A stretch of 64,000 nt of DNA, from contig PDQQ01000013.1 of the NCBI GenBank assembly GCA_002747825.1, positions 1-64,000 on the forward strand, in the 5' to 3' direction. Each line of letters starts with the position of its first letter. Positions within the stretch are counted from its first letter, which is position 1. Both the position numbers and the translations under genes were made by a program. Shown here in pieces: positions 28,841 through 37,084 of the stretch. This DNA comes from Deltaproteobacteria bacterium. Lineage in GTDB: Bacteria > Desulfobacterota > Desulfobulbia > Desulfobulbales > Desulfocapsaceae. The notes beneath the pieces were generated by a model, which was not told the origin of the DNA, did not search any database, and saw nothing but the letters and a program-made list of their open reading frames with translations.

Positions 28841-28893
28841 TTGACAAGCCTTCCGGGCAACGATAGTATAACACGAAATGTACAGTTCGTGTT
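28841..28893 (+). promoter_or_regulatory. Promoter with overlapping palindromic operator before the nickel operon
   Basis: TTGACA (28841-28846), 17 bases, then TAGTAT (28864-28869) is a near-consensus sigma-70 promoter reading toward nikM. Over the expected start point lies a perfect inverted repeat AACACGAA (28870-28877), 8 bases, TTCGTGTT (28886-28893), with a TGTACA core. A further GTGTTA half-site occurs at 28827-28832. The layout suggests a repressor, probably a NikR-type nickel sensor, but the spacing differs from the published NikR consensus GTGTTAC-N13/14-GTAACAC as I recall it. Confidence 0.65.
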
Positions 28894-28954
28894 TTGATCT
28901 ATCAAAAGATACAGGATCCCAAAGACTTTTCAGGATACAGGCGGTTCGCAAGCA

Positions 28955-29569
28955 ATGCACATCTCGGAAGGCGTTCTCAGCACACAGGTTCTTGCGGCAG
29001 GTGGTCTTGTGGCAGCAGCAGGAACGGCTGTGGGGCTCAAAAAAATGGATTATGACTCTGTAATGACCACTGCATTGCTCACCGCGACCTTTTTCGTTGC
29101 CGGCCTGATACATATACCAGTCGGACCGGGAAGTGTGCATCTTGTACTGGGAGGGCTCATCGGTCTTGTTCTTGGCTGGGGCTGTTTTCCCGCTATTCTC
29201 ACTGCCCTGTTGTTGCAGAGCATCTTTTTTCAATACGGAGGTCTGGTGGTTTTGGGCGTCAACACAAGCACAATGGCCCTGCCTGCCCTGATCTGCTCTT
29301 ACCTCTTTCGCCCATGGTTAAAGCACCAGGGTGCAAGAAGGCAGATTGCCGCCTTTTCCTGTGGCTTCGTCTCGATGTTTCTCTCCTGCCTGCTTATGGC
29401 CCTCGCCCTCGCGACAACAGACAAGGGCTTTATCGATGCCGCCTGGCTGGTCGTTTCGTTGCATCTGCCGGTAATGGTGGTTGAGGGCTGTATCACCATG
29501 TTTGTTGTAATTTTTCTGGTCAAGGTAGAACCGGACATTCTCGCCCTGGAGGGGAAACATGGGATATAA
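28955..29569 (+). CDS. nikM: Nickel/cobalt ECF transporter S-component NikM/CbiM
   Basis: Substrate-binding membrane subunit of a group I ECF transporter. The N-terminus MHISEG is the metal-binding signature of NikM/CbiM, where the free amino group, His2 and a later His hold Ni or Co. About six hydrophobic helices follow over 204 residues, shorter than fused NikMN. The gene overlaps nikL by 11 bp. The neighbouring NikL- and NikK-type genes favour nickel over cobalt; no cobalamin genes are nearby. Confidence 0.85.
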   Translation: MHISEGVLSTQVLAAGGLVAAAGTAVGLKKMDYDSVMTTALLTATFFVAGLIHIPVGPGSVHLVLGGLIGLVLGWGCFPAILTALLLQSIFFQYGGLVVLGVNTSTMALPALICSYLFRPWLKHQGARRQIAAFSCGFVSMFLSCLLMALALATTDKGFIDAAWLVVSLHLPVMVVEGCITMFVVIFLVKVEPDILALEGKHGI

Positions 29570-30167
29570 AATATTCACCAGCGTCTGCCTCTTTCTCTGC
29601 CTTTTGAGCTCCGATCCGGTCCTGGCACACAAGATTCGGATCTTTGCCTGGACTGAAGGAGAGATCATACACACCGAGTCAAAGTTCAGCGGCGGCCGTG
29701 CCGCCAAGAAAGCGAGGATACAGGTATACAGCCAGGCCGACAAGACCCTGCTCCTGACAGGAACCACCAACGAAAATGGGCTGTTTGACTTTACACGCCC
29801 GGCTCATTCTGGCGGCCTCAACATCACGGTTGACGCCGGAGATGGGCATAAAAACAGCTGGTATCTGGAAGATCAGCAGCCATCTGACGGTCGAGAAAAA
29901 ATGCCCTCTTCTCTGAAGCAGAGATCCGGGACTCTGAAAGGTGTCGATCGAGCGGCTTCGGGGGCTACAGCTGCGCCCCAAAGCCCCGGCAGAGAAGAAA
30001 TCGCAGCAATAGTCGACAAACAGCTGGAAAAACAGCTGGCCCCGATACGGCGGCTGCTCGCCGAGCAGCAGGAACGTTCTCCAGGGATCCGGGAAATTCT
30101 CGGAGGAATTGGCTATATTCTCGGCCTTGCCGGGATCGCTGCGTATATGAAATCTAAAAAGAGATGA
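29559..30167 (+). CDS. nikL: NikL-like membrane-anchored periplasmic protein
   Basis: A 202-residue protein with a signal peptide (about 1-23, ending LAHK), a carboxypeptidase-regulatory-like beta domain (about 45-105; GRAAKKARIQVY, TNENGLFDF), a charged helical linker and one C-terminal helix with a basic end (GLAGIAAYMKSKKR). This layout matches NikL of NikKLMQO nickel transporters. GGAGGGG precedes the ATG, which lies inside the nikM 3-prime end. Its exact role in nickel uptake is not established. Confidence 0.7.
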   Translation: MGYKIFTSVCLFLCLLSSDPVLAHKIRIFAWTEGEIIHTESKFSGGRAAKKARIQVYSQADKTLLLTGTTNENGLFDFTRPAHSGGLNITVDAGDGHKNSWYLEDQQPSDGREKMPSSLKQRSGTLKGVDRAASGATAAPQSPGREEIAAIVDKQLEKQLAPIRRLLAEQQERSPGIREILGGIGYILGLAGIAAYMKSKKR

Positions 30168-30223
30168 CCAGATACAAACAGATACAAGACTATTTACAAT
30201 ACTCATAAACGGAGAGGAGAACA

Positions 30224-31009
30224 ATGATAGACCGAAAAATCGCAGGTATCCTTCAACTGGCCGTAGCAGGTTGTCTTTTTGTAAGTACGAGCGCAATGGC
30301 CCATTTTGGCATGCTTATTCCGGATCAGCCCATCGTTGACCAAGAAGAAACAGCATCCGAATTTCTGCTGGCATTTAGCCATCCCTTTGAGGGACATGCC
30401 ATGCACCTCGCAAAACCAAAGAAATTCAAGGTGTTGACAAATGCTGGAGCAACAGATCTCACCGATGAGCTGCAGCAAACAAGATATCTGGAGCAATCGG
30501 CCTGGAAAATGGCCTACACCTTCAAACGTCCAGGGGTGTATCAGTTCATCATGGAACCTCAAGCCTATTGGGAACCGGCAGAGGATCTTTCCATAATCCA
30601 TTACACCAAGGTTGTTGTTCCCGCCTTCGGAGATGATGAAGGCTGGGATCAACCAGCAGGGCTGCCGACAGAGATTGTCCCCTTAACGCGGCCCTTCGGG
30701 AACTATGCGGGTAACAGCTTTACCGGACAGGTCTTGGTGCAGGGGAAGCCCTCTGCAAATGCGGAGGTAGAGGTAGAATTCTACAATCAAAACCAGCGCT
30801 ATGCGGCACCATCAGACTACCATGTAACCCAGGTGGTCAAGGCCGATGCAAACGGGGTTTTCACCTTTACCTGTCCGCTGCCTGGCTGGTGGGGATTTGC
30901 CGCACTCACCGAGGCGGATTACACCATCAAAAATCCAGAAGGTGAGGATAAGGGCGTCGAACTTGGTGCAGTTTTCTGGACCTATTTTACCGCTCCGCAG
31001 ACAAAATAA
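30224..31009 (+). CDS. nikK: DUF4198/NikK-type periplasmic protein
   Basis: A 261-residue exported protein (signal peptide about 1-25, cleaved before HFGML). It contains HPFEGHAMHLAKPK and a second Ig-like half (GNSFTGQVLVQGK, then FTFTCPLPGWWGFAAL) typical of DUF4198 proteins, which accompany nickel and cobalt transporters and are called NikK. Conserved histidines near the mature N-terminus could bind metal. A ribosome binding site GGAGAGGAG precedes the ATG, and the nikQ gene starts 6 bp after its stop. Confidence 0.8.
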   Translation: MIDRKIAGILQLAVAGCLFVSTSAMAHFGMLIPDQPIVDQEETASEFLLAFSHPFEGHAMHLAKPKKFKVLTNAGATDLTDELQQTRYLEQSAWKMAYTFKRPGVYQFIMEPQAYWEPAEDLSIIHYTKVVVPAFGDDEGWDQPAGLPTEIVPLTRPFGNYAGNSFTGQVLVQGKPSANAEVEVEFYNQNQRYAAPSDYHVTQVVKADANGVFTFTCPLPGWWGFAALTEADYTIKNPEGEDKGVELGAVFWTYFTAPQTK

Positions 31010-31015
31010 CGAAGA

Positions 31016-31765
31016 ATGCTCGAAGAATCTTTTGTCGAAGGGCAGTCCCTTCTGCATACCACAGACCCGAGAATCAAGCTTATCGTTGCCCTGGCCTTCA
31101 ATCTGCTGGTCGCCCTGACAACGGATTTTTTGGTTGTGGCTCTGGCCGGCTTTGTTGCCCTTTGTCTGGCAATTCTCTTCAGGCTCCCCTTCGGACGGCT
31201 CTGTAAAAGTCTGCTTGCAGCCAACGGGTTTGTCCTGTTTTTGTGGCTTACCCTGCCACTGACCTACGCCGGAGAGCCGATGTTCAGCCTGGGGCCCTTC
31301 GACTGTAGCCGGGAAGGTGTTGTACTGTCACTGCGTATAACGATGAAGGTCAATACCATTGTTCTCGGGATCATCTGTCTCCTTGCAACCTCCAATTTTG
31401 CAAGTCTTGGCCATGCCCTGGAAGGTCTCGGCCTTCCAAGGCGGCTTTGTTGCCTGCTCCTTTTTTCCTACCGCTATCTCTTTGTCATATATGAGGAATA
31501 CCAGCGCCTGATGCGCGCGGCAACACTGCGCTGCTTTAAACCGGCAACGACAGTTCACACTTACAAAACCGTAGCATATCTCTTTGCAATGACGCTGATC
31601 AAAAGTTACGACCGTGGCAGTCGTATCCATCAGGCCATGCTTTTGCGGGGATTCGACGGCAGGTTCCGCCCTCTTTCCAGCCATACCCTCAACCGCTTCG
31701 ATATCATCTTCTTTCTTATTTCTCTGCTGATAATAGCAGGGCTCTTCTTTCTTCACTTTACCTAG
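31016..31765 (+). CDS. nikQ: Nickel/cobalt ECF transporter T-component NikQ/CbiQ
   Basis: Energy-coupling membrane subunit of the ECF transporter. Five or so hydrophobic helices and two cytosolic helices carrying the Ala-Arg-Gly type coupling motifs (RAATLRCF and LLRGFDGRF) are visible. The N-terminal segment VHTTDPRIKLIVAL-like (LLHTTDPRIKLIVALAF) is the CbiQ family start. At 249 residues it is of usual size. It should bind the NikO ATPase encoded 1.3 kb downstream. Confidence 0.88.
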   Translation: MLEESFVEGQSLLHTTDPRIKLIVALAFNLLVALTTDFLVVALAGFVALCLAILFRLPFGRLCKSLLAANGFVLFLWLTLPLTYAGEPMFSLGPFDCSREGVVLSLRITMKVNTIVLGIICLLATSNFASLGHALEGLGLPRRLCCLLLFSYRYLFVIYEEYQRLMRAATLRCFKPATTVHTYKTVAYLFAMTLIKSYDRGSRIHQAMLLRGFDGRFRPLSSHTLNRFDIIFFLISLLIIAGLFFLHFT

Positions 31766-31832
31766 AGCGCGTCCTGTGGTACTTCCACTGTGATACACCC
31801 CTTCACAGTAATACCAGAGCACAGGTGCATTT

Positions 31833-32900
31833 ATGAAAATTGGCATAATTGGTCTGCCCCAGGCGGGCAAAAAGAATCTTTTCTCTCTGTTAACCGGCAA
31901 TGATCTTCAGGAACAAACTGTAGCAAAACCGATTCCCGGGGTTGCCGATATTCAGGACCCCCGTTTTGACAAACTGGTCTCTCTCTACCAGCCGGCCCGG
32001 CAGGAACATGCACGTATCAATCTGCTGCTGCTTCCCAAGCTGGAAAAAGAAAATATTGCCAGGGGCGATATCTTTGCCGACATAGCGGATGCCGACGGCC
32101 TCTGCCTTGTTGTTCGTGCCTTTGTAGACGACGCCATATACCACCCCGATGGCTCGGTCAACCCGTTGCGCGACACACTGGCCGTACACTCCGAGCTGAT
32201 TATGCACGATCAGATTTTTGTCGAAAAACGGATTGAACGACTTGAAAAATCACAAAAAAAGCAGAAAACCGATAAACAGGAGGCGGAACTTGTTCTGATG
32301 AGGAAATTTCAGACCCATCTGGAAAAAGAGCGTCCCCTCCGGCTGCTTGCCCTCTCGGACGAGGAAGAAACCCTTATACTCAGCTATCCCTTTCTCACCA
32401 AAAAAGAGCTTCTTGTTGTCTTCAATGTCTCCGAGGATATGCTCAACACAACGAAGATGCTCGAAGAAGCTGCAGATTTTTGCCAAGAGCAAAAGGTTGA
32501 GGCAATGCAGGTCTGCACCCAGGTCGAGTCGGAAATCGCCCTTTTGGATTCGGAAGAAGAACGGCTTGCATTTATGGCGGATCTGGGGATTGAAACACCG
32601 GCACTTACCCAAATGACCCGCCTCTGTCTGAAGGCCCTCGGTCTGATCTCTTTTTTTACCGTCGGCAAAGATGAGGTCAGACAATGGCTGGTCAAAAAAG
32701 ACGCCACCGCCCCGGAGGCGGCGGGCGTCATCCACTCTGACCTGCAGCGCGGCTTTATACGGGCAGAGCAGATGAGCTACTCCGACCTGCTGGCCGCCGG
32801 AGGTGAAGCCGAATTGAAAAAGGAAGGCAAGATCTATCTGCAAGGCAAAAATTATCTGGTTGCCGACGGAGATATCCTCAATATCCGCTTCAAGGTATAA
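31833..32900 (+). CDS. YchF/Obg-like P-loop protein with an altered nucleotide-binding loop
   Basis: A 355-residue relative of the universal ATPase YchF (OLA1), which is about 363 residues. The C-terminal TGS/DUF933 domain is well kept (GFIRAEQMSYSDLLAAGGEAEL to DGDILNIRFKV in the family pattern), as is the N-terminal GIIGLPQAGKKN. The P-loop, however, reads GLPQAGKKN where YchF has GLPNVGKST: the Mg-binding Ser/Thr is replaced by Lys14 and Asn15. The DxAGL switch motif of YchF is not recognisable, while the base-recognition region survives as FNVSED. It is probably a paralogue with weak or no nucleotide hydrolysis. It sits between nikQ and nikO in the same direction. Confidence 0.7.
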   Translation: MKIGIIGLPQAGKKNLFSLLTGNDLQEQTVAKPIPGVADIQDPRFDKLVSLYQPARQEHARINLLLLPKLEKENIARGDIFADIADADGLCLVVRAFVDDAIYHPDGSVNPLRDTLAVHSELIMHDQIFVEKRIERLEKSQKKQKTDKQEAELVLMRKFQTHLEKERPLRLLALSDEEETLILSYPFLTKKELLVVFNVSEDMLNTTKMLEEAADFCQEQKVEAMQVCTQVESEIALLDSEEERLAFMADLGIETPALTQMTRLCLKALGLISFFTVGKDEVRQWLVKKDATAPEAAGVIHSDLQRGFIRAEQMSYSDLLAAGGEAELKKEGKIYLQGKNYLVADGDILNIRFKV

Positions 32901-33022
32901 ACCGCATCGCTGCGACAGAACATCTGTCAGCCACAACAAAAACAAGGTGACGGAAAGTGTTCTCTAAAGGACTCTGTCCCAGAGGTCACTACAGCCTTCG
33001 ACGAGAACAGATAAAAAGAACA

Positions 33023-33745
33023 ATGCTGGAACTCTCACATATAACCTTCACCTACCCTGGTGCCGCCGGCCCCACCTTGGAAGACCTGTCGTTCAAGGTA
33101 CTCGAACCGCGGACCGGGATAATCGGCCCTAATGGCTGCGGCAAAACCACCCTGCTGCATATCATGGTTGGACTGCTCAAACCGGAAAAAGGCCAGATAC
33201 TCTACAAGGGGATGCCGGTACAGACAAAACAGGACTTTTCTAAACTGCGCAGGGAGGTTGGCTTTGTCTTCCAGAGTTCAAACGACCAGCTCTTTTGCCC
33301 GACGGTCATTGAAGACGTGGCCTTTGGCCCTCTTAACCTTGGCTATCCTCCGGAAGCTGCCGTCGAGCAGGCACGTGCAACCCTGAAGACACTGGGACTC
33401 GACGGGTTTGAAGACAAGATAACCCACAAACTCTCAGGCGGAGAAAAAAAACTGGTGGCATTGGCAACGGTCCTTGCCATGCGTCCCCGGATACTGCTGC
33501 TCGACGAGCCGACCAACAACCTCGACCCCCGTACCACAAAACGACTTAGAGAGATCCTCAGGCAGCTTGAGATACAACAGGTGATTATTTCCCACGACTG
33601 GGACTTTCTGAGCCATACAGCCGATGATTTCTACCTGGTAAGCCAGCGGCGTATGCAACGCTGTGAAAAAGATCACATTCACGAACATCGCCATATCCAC
33701 AAGGCGGGAGACCATCCCCATGTCCATAGAATGGAGAACCCCTGA
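33023..33745 (+). CDS. nikO: Nickel/cobalt ECF transporter ATPase NikO/CbiO
   Basis: ATPase of the ECF transporter. Walker A is GPNGCGKTT (about residue 36), the Q-loop is VFQSSNDQLFCPTV, the signature LSGGEKKLV, Walker B ILLLDEP and the switch ISHD. The C-terminal tail is rich in histidine (HIHEHRHIHKAGDHPHVH), plausible for a metal-handling transporter. ATG 33023 gives 240 residues and matches the family start (MLELSHITFTYPG); the frame is open upstream to 32957 without support. A terminator-like hairpin follows. Confidence 0.88.
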   Translation: MLELSHITFTYPGAAGPTLEDLSFKVLEPRTGIIGPNGCGKTTLLHIMVGLLKPEKGQILYKGMPVQTKQDFSKLRREVGFVFQSSNDQLFCPTVIEDVAFGPLNLGYPPEAAVEQARATLKTLGLDGFEDKITHKLSGGEKKLVALATVLAMRPRILLLDEPTNNLDPRTTKRLREILRQLEIQQVIISHDWDFLSHTADDFYLVSQRRMQRCEKDHIHEHRHIHKAGDHPHVHRMENP

Positions 33746-33746
33746 T

Positions 33747-33772
33747 CCAGTATATACAGCCCTGTATACTGG
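33747..33772 (+). terminator. Hairpin after the nickel operon
   Basis: Right after the nikO stop, CCAGTATATACAG and CTGTATACTGG form a stem (one 2-base bulge) with a two-base loop. The following U content is poor (CTAAAAGCCTTTTCC), so termination is plausible, not certain. Confidence 0.5.
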
Positions 33773-34336
33773 CTAAAAGCCTTTTCCCAAGATCGTTTTT
33801 GTCCGTAACCGGTGCCAGACCGGTGTCGGCAGCCCATAGGTACTGTCGGAAAATAAGAGTCGGAAATGGCTGGACCCCAGCCATTGGCCATTGGTGTACT
33901 CGAGGGACAAGACGAATTGCCTTTCTTTACCATGGCCTTCCATATCTCTGGGAGAAAAATTTCTCGGTCACAGGTGCATCTGCACAGATGAAATCAGCTT
34001 GAAAGAGAAACCCGAGTATGGTATATTCTGCCACAGCTGAATCCTTAGTTATTTCATTGAATTATAAAGTATATAAAGATTTTATCGTTCTTTTTATGAA
34101 ATATTAGGGGCTATGGAAATACGTTGCCTCTGACTCCTCTCCAGGATCGGTTCGGACTGTGTCTGGAGTTTGTGTCTTTGCGATAACCACCTGCATACCT
34201 GTCGTTGTCTGGTATTCGGGAGATGCAATCAAGACAGGGCTTCTTTCTCCAAGCAAACGAAGCGCTGTTTATGTACCACCCGTTGATGCTGTTTTCGAGT
34301 CTATGTTCTTTGGCTGTTAACAAAGAGGTGTTACGT
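33773..34336. other. Gene-free leader upstream of the formate dehydrogenase locus
   Basis: About 560 bp with several hairpins: two ACCGGT blocks near 33808-33824, a perfect AATGGCTGG-acc-CCAGCCATT stem near 33867-33888, CATCTG-ca-CAGATG near 33977-33990, and CTCCAG...CTGGAG at 34139-34168. Between about 34020 and 34110 it becomes very A+T-rich, as a promoter would. No coding frame on either strand is convincing. The concentration of stems before a selenium/molybdenum enzyme locus might mean RNA-level control, but I recognise no known family. Confidence 0.4.
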
Positions 34337-35995
34337 ATGCAGAAAGAATTTTCTTTTACCCAGCCTTCGTACATAACCCTTGATCTCGGAGAAAAATATC
34401 TCCCCATCCACGAAGATCAGGCCTGTATTGTCACAAACAATCCACTGACCAAGGCGGAAGTTTACGCCCCCGAGATAAATTTCTATCTCCGCCATTCCAC
34501 AGCAGACAAGAAACATAAGTCAGAAGCGGTCAAGACCCTGTATGAAATCAGGATGACGGCCTTTGATCTTGCCCAGCAAACAGAAATGAGCATCACCGCC
34601 GGGCACCGTATCCTTATCGTATCCGGTCTGGAGCAGTCTCTTCTTGGAAACAAACTCGACGAGCTGGGATTTGAGGTTCTTCAGGTACAGGCCTCAAGTA
34701 TCGTCACCCTTGATAAGCAGCAAAATGGTCTACAGGTATCGGTACTTGAGGGAGAGACGACCTTTATTCTCGAGGCAGACCAAATCCTGTGGGGCAACTG
34801 CCCTAAGGAGTACACTGCTCTCCCCGCTGTCCACGACCATGAGATACTCGGACAGCAAAAGACCATAGAGCGTGTACTTGCAGGCTGCAGAACCATCTCT
34901 TACAACATCCAGGTCAAATACAACAGTTCTCTCTGCCTTTATCACGACAAGCGGCAAGAGATCTGTGGCCAATGTGCCAATGTCTGTCCAACGCAGGCCA
35001 TAGTAAAACGACAACAACCCTTGCGTCTCGAGATAATGCATGCCAGATGCAGCGGCTGTGGAGCCTGTGTCGCCGCCTGTCCAACGGGGGCGATGGACAG
35101 CAGCCGTATACCGAGAAACGCATTTCGACAGATTGCAAGACTCTTTACCGGCTATACGGCAATGATCATCCCTTCAAGCCTTGATCTTGAAAAGCTGGAC
35201 TGCGAACTGGATACCGGGATTCTCCCGCTGGTCATCGACGATTCCCTTCTCGACGAATGGCATCTACTTTCACTGGTTCAAACAAGCGGTATGCCGGCCA
35301 TATATTGTCCAGATGAAAGAACTGACCTCACGGAGAATATCGTCAGGGTCGTAAATGAAATCTTCCTCAAACGCTTTCAGCAAAAGGCGGTGATACTCTG
35401 CGAAACGCCGGAAGATCTCAAGCGGGAGACGGCACAGATCAAGCCACTGGATGCGGCCCGCTTCGAACTCGATGAACGCTCACTGACCAAGAGACAGGCC
35501 ATTGCCAAAAGGTTACAGCATCTGATCGAAGCCGAGGATCTCGGCGCCGTCGATACCGCTCCGTATCTGCATTACGGCATGCTGCGTCTGAACCAGGATG
35601 CGTGCACACTCTGCCTGAGTTGTGTTGATGGCTGCACCCCCGGGGCCTTACAAATTGACAAGGAACAGAACACACTGGACTTCATCCCGGCCCTTTGCAC
35701 CTGCTGTGGCTACTGCCTGCAGACCTGTCCGGAGAACGATTGTCTGAAGATCTACAGGGATCAGTTAGTCCTGCACCCGGAATTCTTTCGGCGCAGGGTA
35801 ATGGCAAGAGACGAAATCTTCAAATGCGTTGAGTGTGGAAGAGGTTTTGCTCCTGCCAAATCGGTGTCCAGGATTGCGGCAATAATGGCGCCGAAATTTG
35901 CTGATGACAGCCTGCGGAGTAAAACGCTCTATTGCTGCCCGGAATGTAAGGCCCGAGTTATGCTCGAGGGGCTTAAGGAAATTGAATCTTTTTAG
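34337..35995 (+). CDS. Multi-cluster ferredoxin-type protein of the formate dehydrogenase locus
   Basis: A 552-residue cytosolic iron-sulfur protein. The N-terminal 200 residues lack cysteines of the ferredoxin type. They are followed by two 4Fe-4S motifs (CGQCANVCP about 210, CSGCGACVAACP about 238), a region of about 170 residues, two more (CTLCLSCVDGC about 424, CTCCGYCLQTCP about 455) and a C-terminal zinc-ribbon-like CVECG...CCPEC pair. ATG 34337 follows AGAGGTG; the frame is open upstream to 34205. Similar genes precede fdh operons in other proteobacteria. It may deliver electrons or help assemble FdhA. The TorD-like gene begins 9 bp after its stop. Confidence 0.7.
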   Translation: MQKEFSFTQPSYITLDLGEKYLPIHEDQACIVTNNPLTKAEVYAPEINFYLRHSTADKKHKSEAVKTLYEIRMTAFDLAQQTEMSITAGHRILIVSGLEQSLLGNKLDELGFEVLQVQASSIVTLDKQQNGLQVSVLEGETTFILEADQILWGNCPKEYTALPAVHDHEILGQQKTIERVLAGCRTISYNIQVKYNSSLCLYHDKRQEICGQCANVCPTQAIVKRQQPLRLEIMHARCSGCGACVAACPTGAMDSSRIPRNAFRQIARLFTGYTAMIIPSSLDLEKLDCELDTGILPLVIDDSLLDEWHLLSLVQTSGMPAIYCPDERTDLTENIVRVVNEIFLKRFQQKAVILCETPEDLKRETAQIKPLDAARFELDERSLTKRQAIAKRLQHLIEAEDLGAVDTAPYLHYGMLRLNQDACTLCLSCVDGCTPGALQIDKEQNTLDFIPALCTCCGYCLQTCPENDCLKIYRDQLVLHPEFFRRRVMARDEIFKCVECGRGFAPAKSVSRIAAIMAPKFADDSLRSKTLYCCPECKARVMLEGLKEIESF

Positions 35996-36004
35996 AAACT
36001 TGCT

Positions 36005-36712
36005 ATGGATCATCTCGCAATAAACAAGGCCCGGGTCGTCTACTACAGCTTTTTTGCTTCCTTCTTTGCCTTTGATTTCGGCAAAGACCATTACGACAGA
36101 GGAGTACACGCCCTTGAAGCCCTCATCCAGTCTCCGATTGACGAACAGAGCGCGCTTGCCTTTTCTAATCTGAAACGACGATGTAAAAACGGAGGCTTTG
36201 CAGCCTTTGCCAGGGAGAACAACAATATCTTCTCTGATCCCTCATCAGAACCGATACCAACAACGGCTTCATTCTATGACGAAAATCGCGATGACGGCAG
36301 GCAACGACTACGAATGATCGACTATGTCATACAGTCCAAATATCGCCGTAATGCAGAAAGTTTTAAAGAACACGAAGATCATATTGAATTCATCCTTCTC
36401 TTTCTTGCCAGACTTATTGAAGAGCAGACACAGGGGGTAAAACCTTCCGGCGATCTGGCAAAGGCAGTCTTTACCAATATTCTCAACCCGATGCTCGACG
36501 ACTTCACCGATAATCTGTTCAACCACAGGCAAAGTTTTATCTACAAGCAGCTGGCTCTGGCGCTCAGATCATTTACCGAGCTGGAGCGTGTCTACCTTGA
36601 TGTGGGCAAACCGACCAAAACAAACAACAGAAAACGAACCAGGGCTGAGGAGATACAGAAAAAGGGTACAGAACAGGGTTGTATCAGGATGAATTCCAGC
36701 TTTACGATGTAG
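36005..36712 (+). CDS. TorD/DmsD-family molybdoenzyme chaperone
   Basis: An all-helical 235-residue cytosolic protein of the TorD family, which binds Tat signal peptides of molybdoenzymes and guards cofactor insertion. Family traits are the N-terminal RVVYYSFFASFFAFDFG, the central FYDENRDDGRQRLRM (the TorD motif usually contains Y-x-S-x-Y/F-L-x-G, here shifted), and EDHIEFILLFLARLIEEQ. The C-terminal 30 residues are basic and atypical. It lies just before the Tat peptide gene and fdhA, so FdhA is the expected client. Confidence 0.75.
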   Translation: MDHLAINKARVVYYSFFASFFAFDFGKDHYDRGVHALEALIQSPIDEQSALAFSNLKRRCKNGGFAAFARENNNIFSDPSSEPIPTTASFYDENRDDGRQRLRMIDYVIQSKYRRNAESFKEHEDHIEFILLFLARLIEEQTQGVKPSGDLAKAVFTNILNPMLDDFTDNLFNHRQSFIYKQLALALRSFTELERVYLDVGKPTKTNNRKRTRAEEIQKKGTEQGCIRMNSSFTM

Positions 36713-36800
36713 AAAAAGACTGTACCGGCCTTAAAAAGACACCGGCTTAGAACACTCCATTGCCCGTGAATTGTCGGCTCTGGAGATCATACAATCAGCG

Positions 36801-36823
36801 CAAATATGTCAAAAACATATTTG
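36801..36823 (+). promoter_or_regulatory. Perfect inverted repeat upstream of the fdh structural operon
   Basis: CAAATATG (36801-36808), 7 bases, CATATTTG (36816-36823) is an exact 8-bp inverted repeat. It ends 33 bp before the ATG of the Tat peptide gene. A possible -10 element TACAAT (36790-36795) overlaps its left edge but no good -35 is seen, so the site may bind an activator or repressor. The regulator is unknown. Confidence 0.5.
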
Positions 36824-36856
36824 TTAACCGCTAACACTTCTAGAAAAGGAGGAGAC

Positions 36857-37069
36857 ATGCTCGAAGAAAGGAGGCAATTCCTCAAAACAACTCTGGGGGC
36901 GTCCGCTGTTGGAGTTGGCATGCTGATATCTGCCAAATGCAGTGTCGCAGCCGAAGAAAAGAAGGAAAAATCCCTCTCCAACGGTGTCGTTATAGGACAT
37001 TCTCCGAAAAAGGAGATCCTGTACAAGAAGACGCAACACTGGGATGTTTACTACAAATCGGCATACTAG
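36857..37069 (+). CDS. Formate dehydrogenase region Tat-target small protein
   Basis: A 70-residue protein with a twin-arginine signal (ERRQFLKTTLGASAVGVGM) and a short hydrophilic tail containing KKTQHWDVYYKSAY. It matches the small family found directly upstream of formate dehydrogenase alpha genes (formate dehydrogenase region TAT target, called FdhX in some species). ATG 36857 follows AAAAGGAGGAG. fdhA begins 15 bp downstream. Function is unknown; a role in maturation or as a small subunit is assumed from the constant linkage. Confidence 0.8.
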   Translation: MLEERRQFLKTTLGASAVGVGMLISAKCSVAAEEKKEKSLSNGVVIGHSPKKEILYKKTQHWDVYYKSAY

Positions 37070-37084
37070 AAAGGAGGGGCGACC

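Noticed and set aside
28827..28893. Canonical NikR box
   Set aside because: Half-sites resemble GTGTTAC, but no pair has the 13-14 base spacing of the described consensus; reported only as a palindrome.
33679..33933. Minus-strand 84-codon frame in the leader before the fdh locus
   Set aside because: It covers hairpin sequences and the nikO 3-prime end, and has no known features or ribosome binding site.
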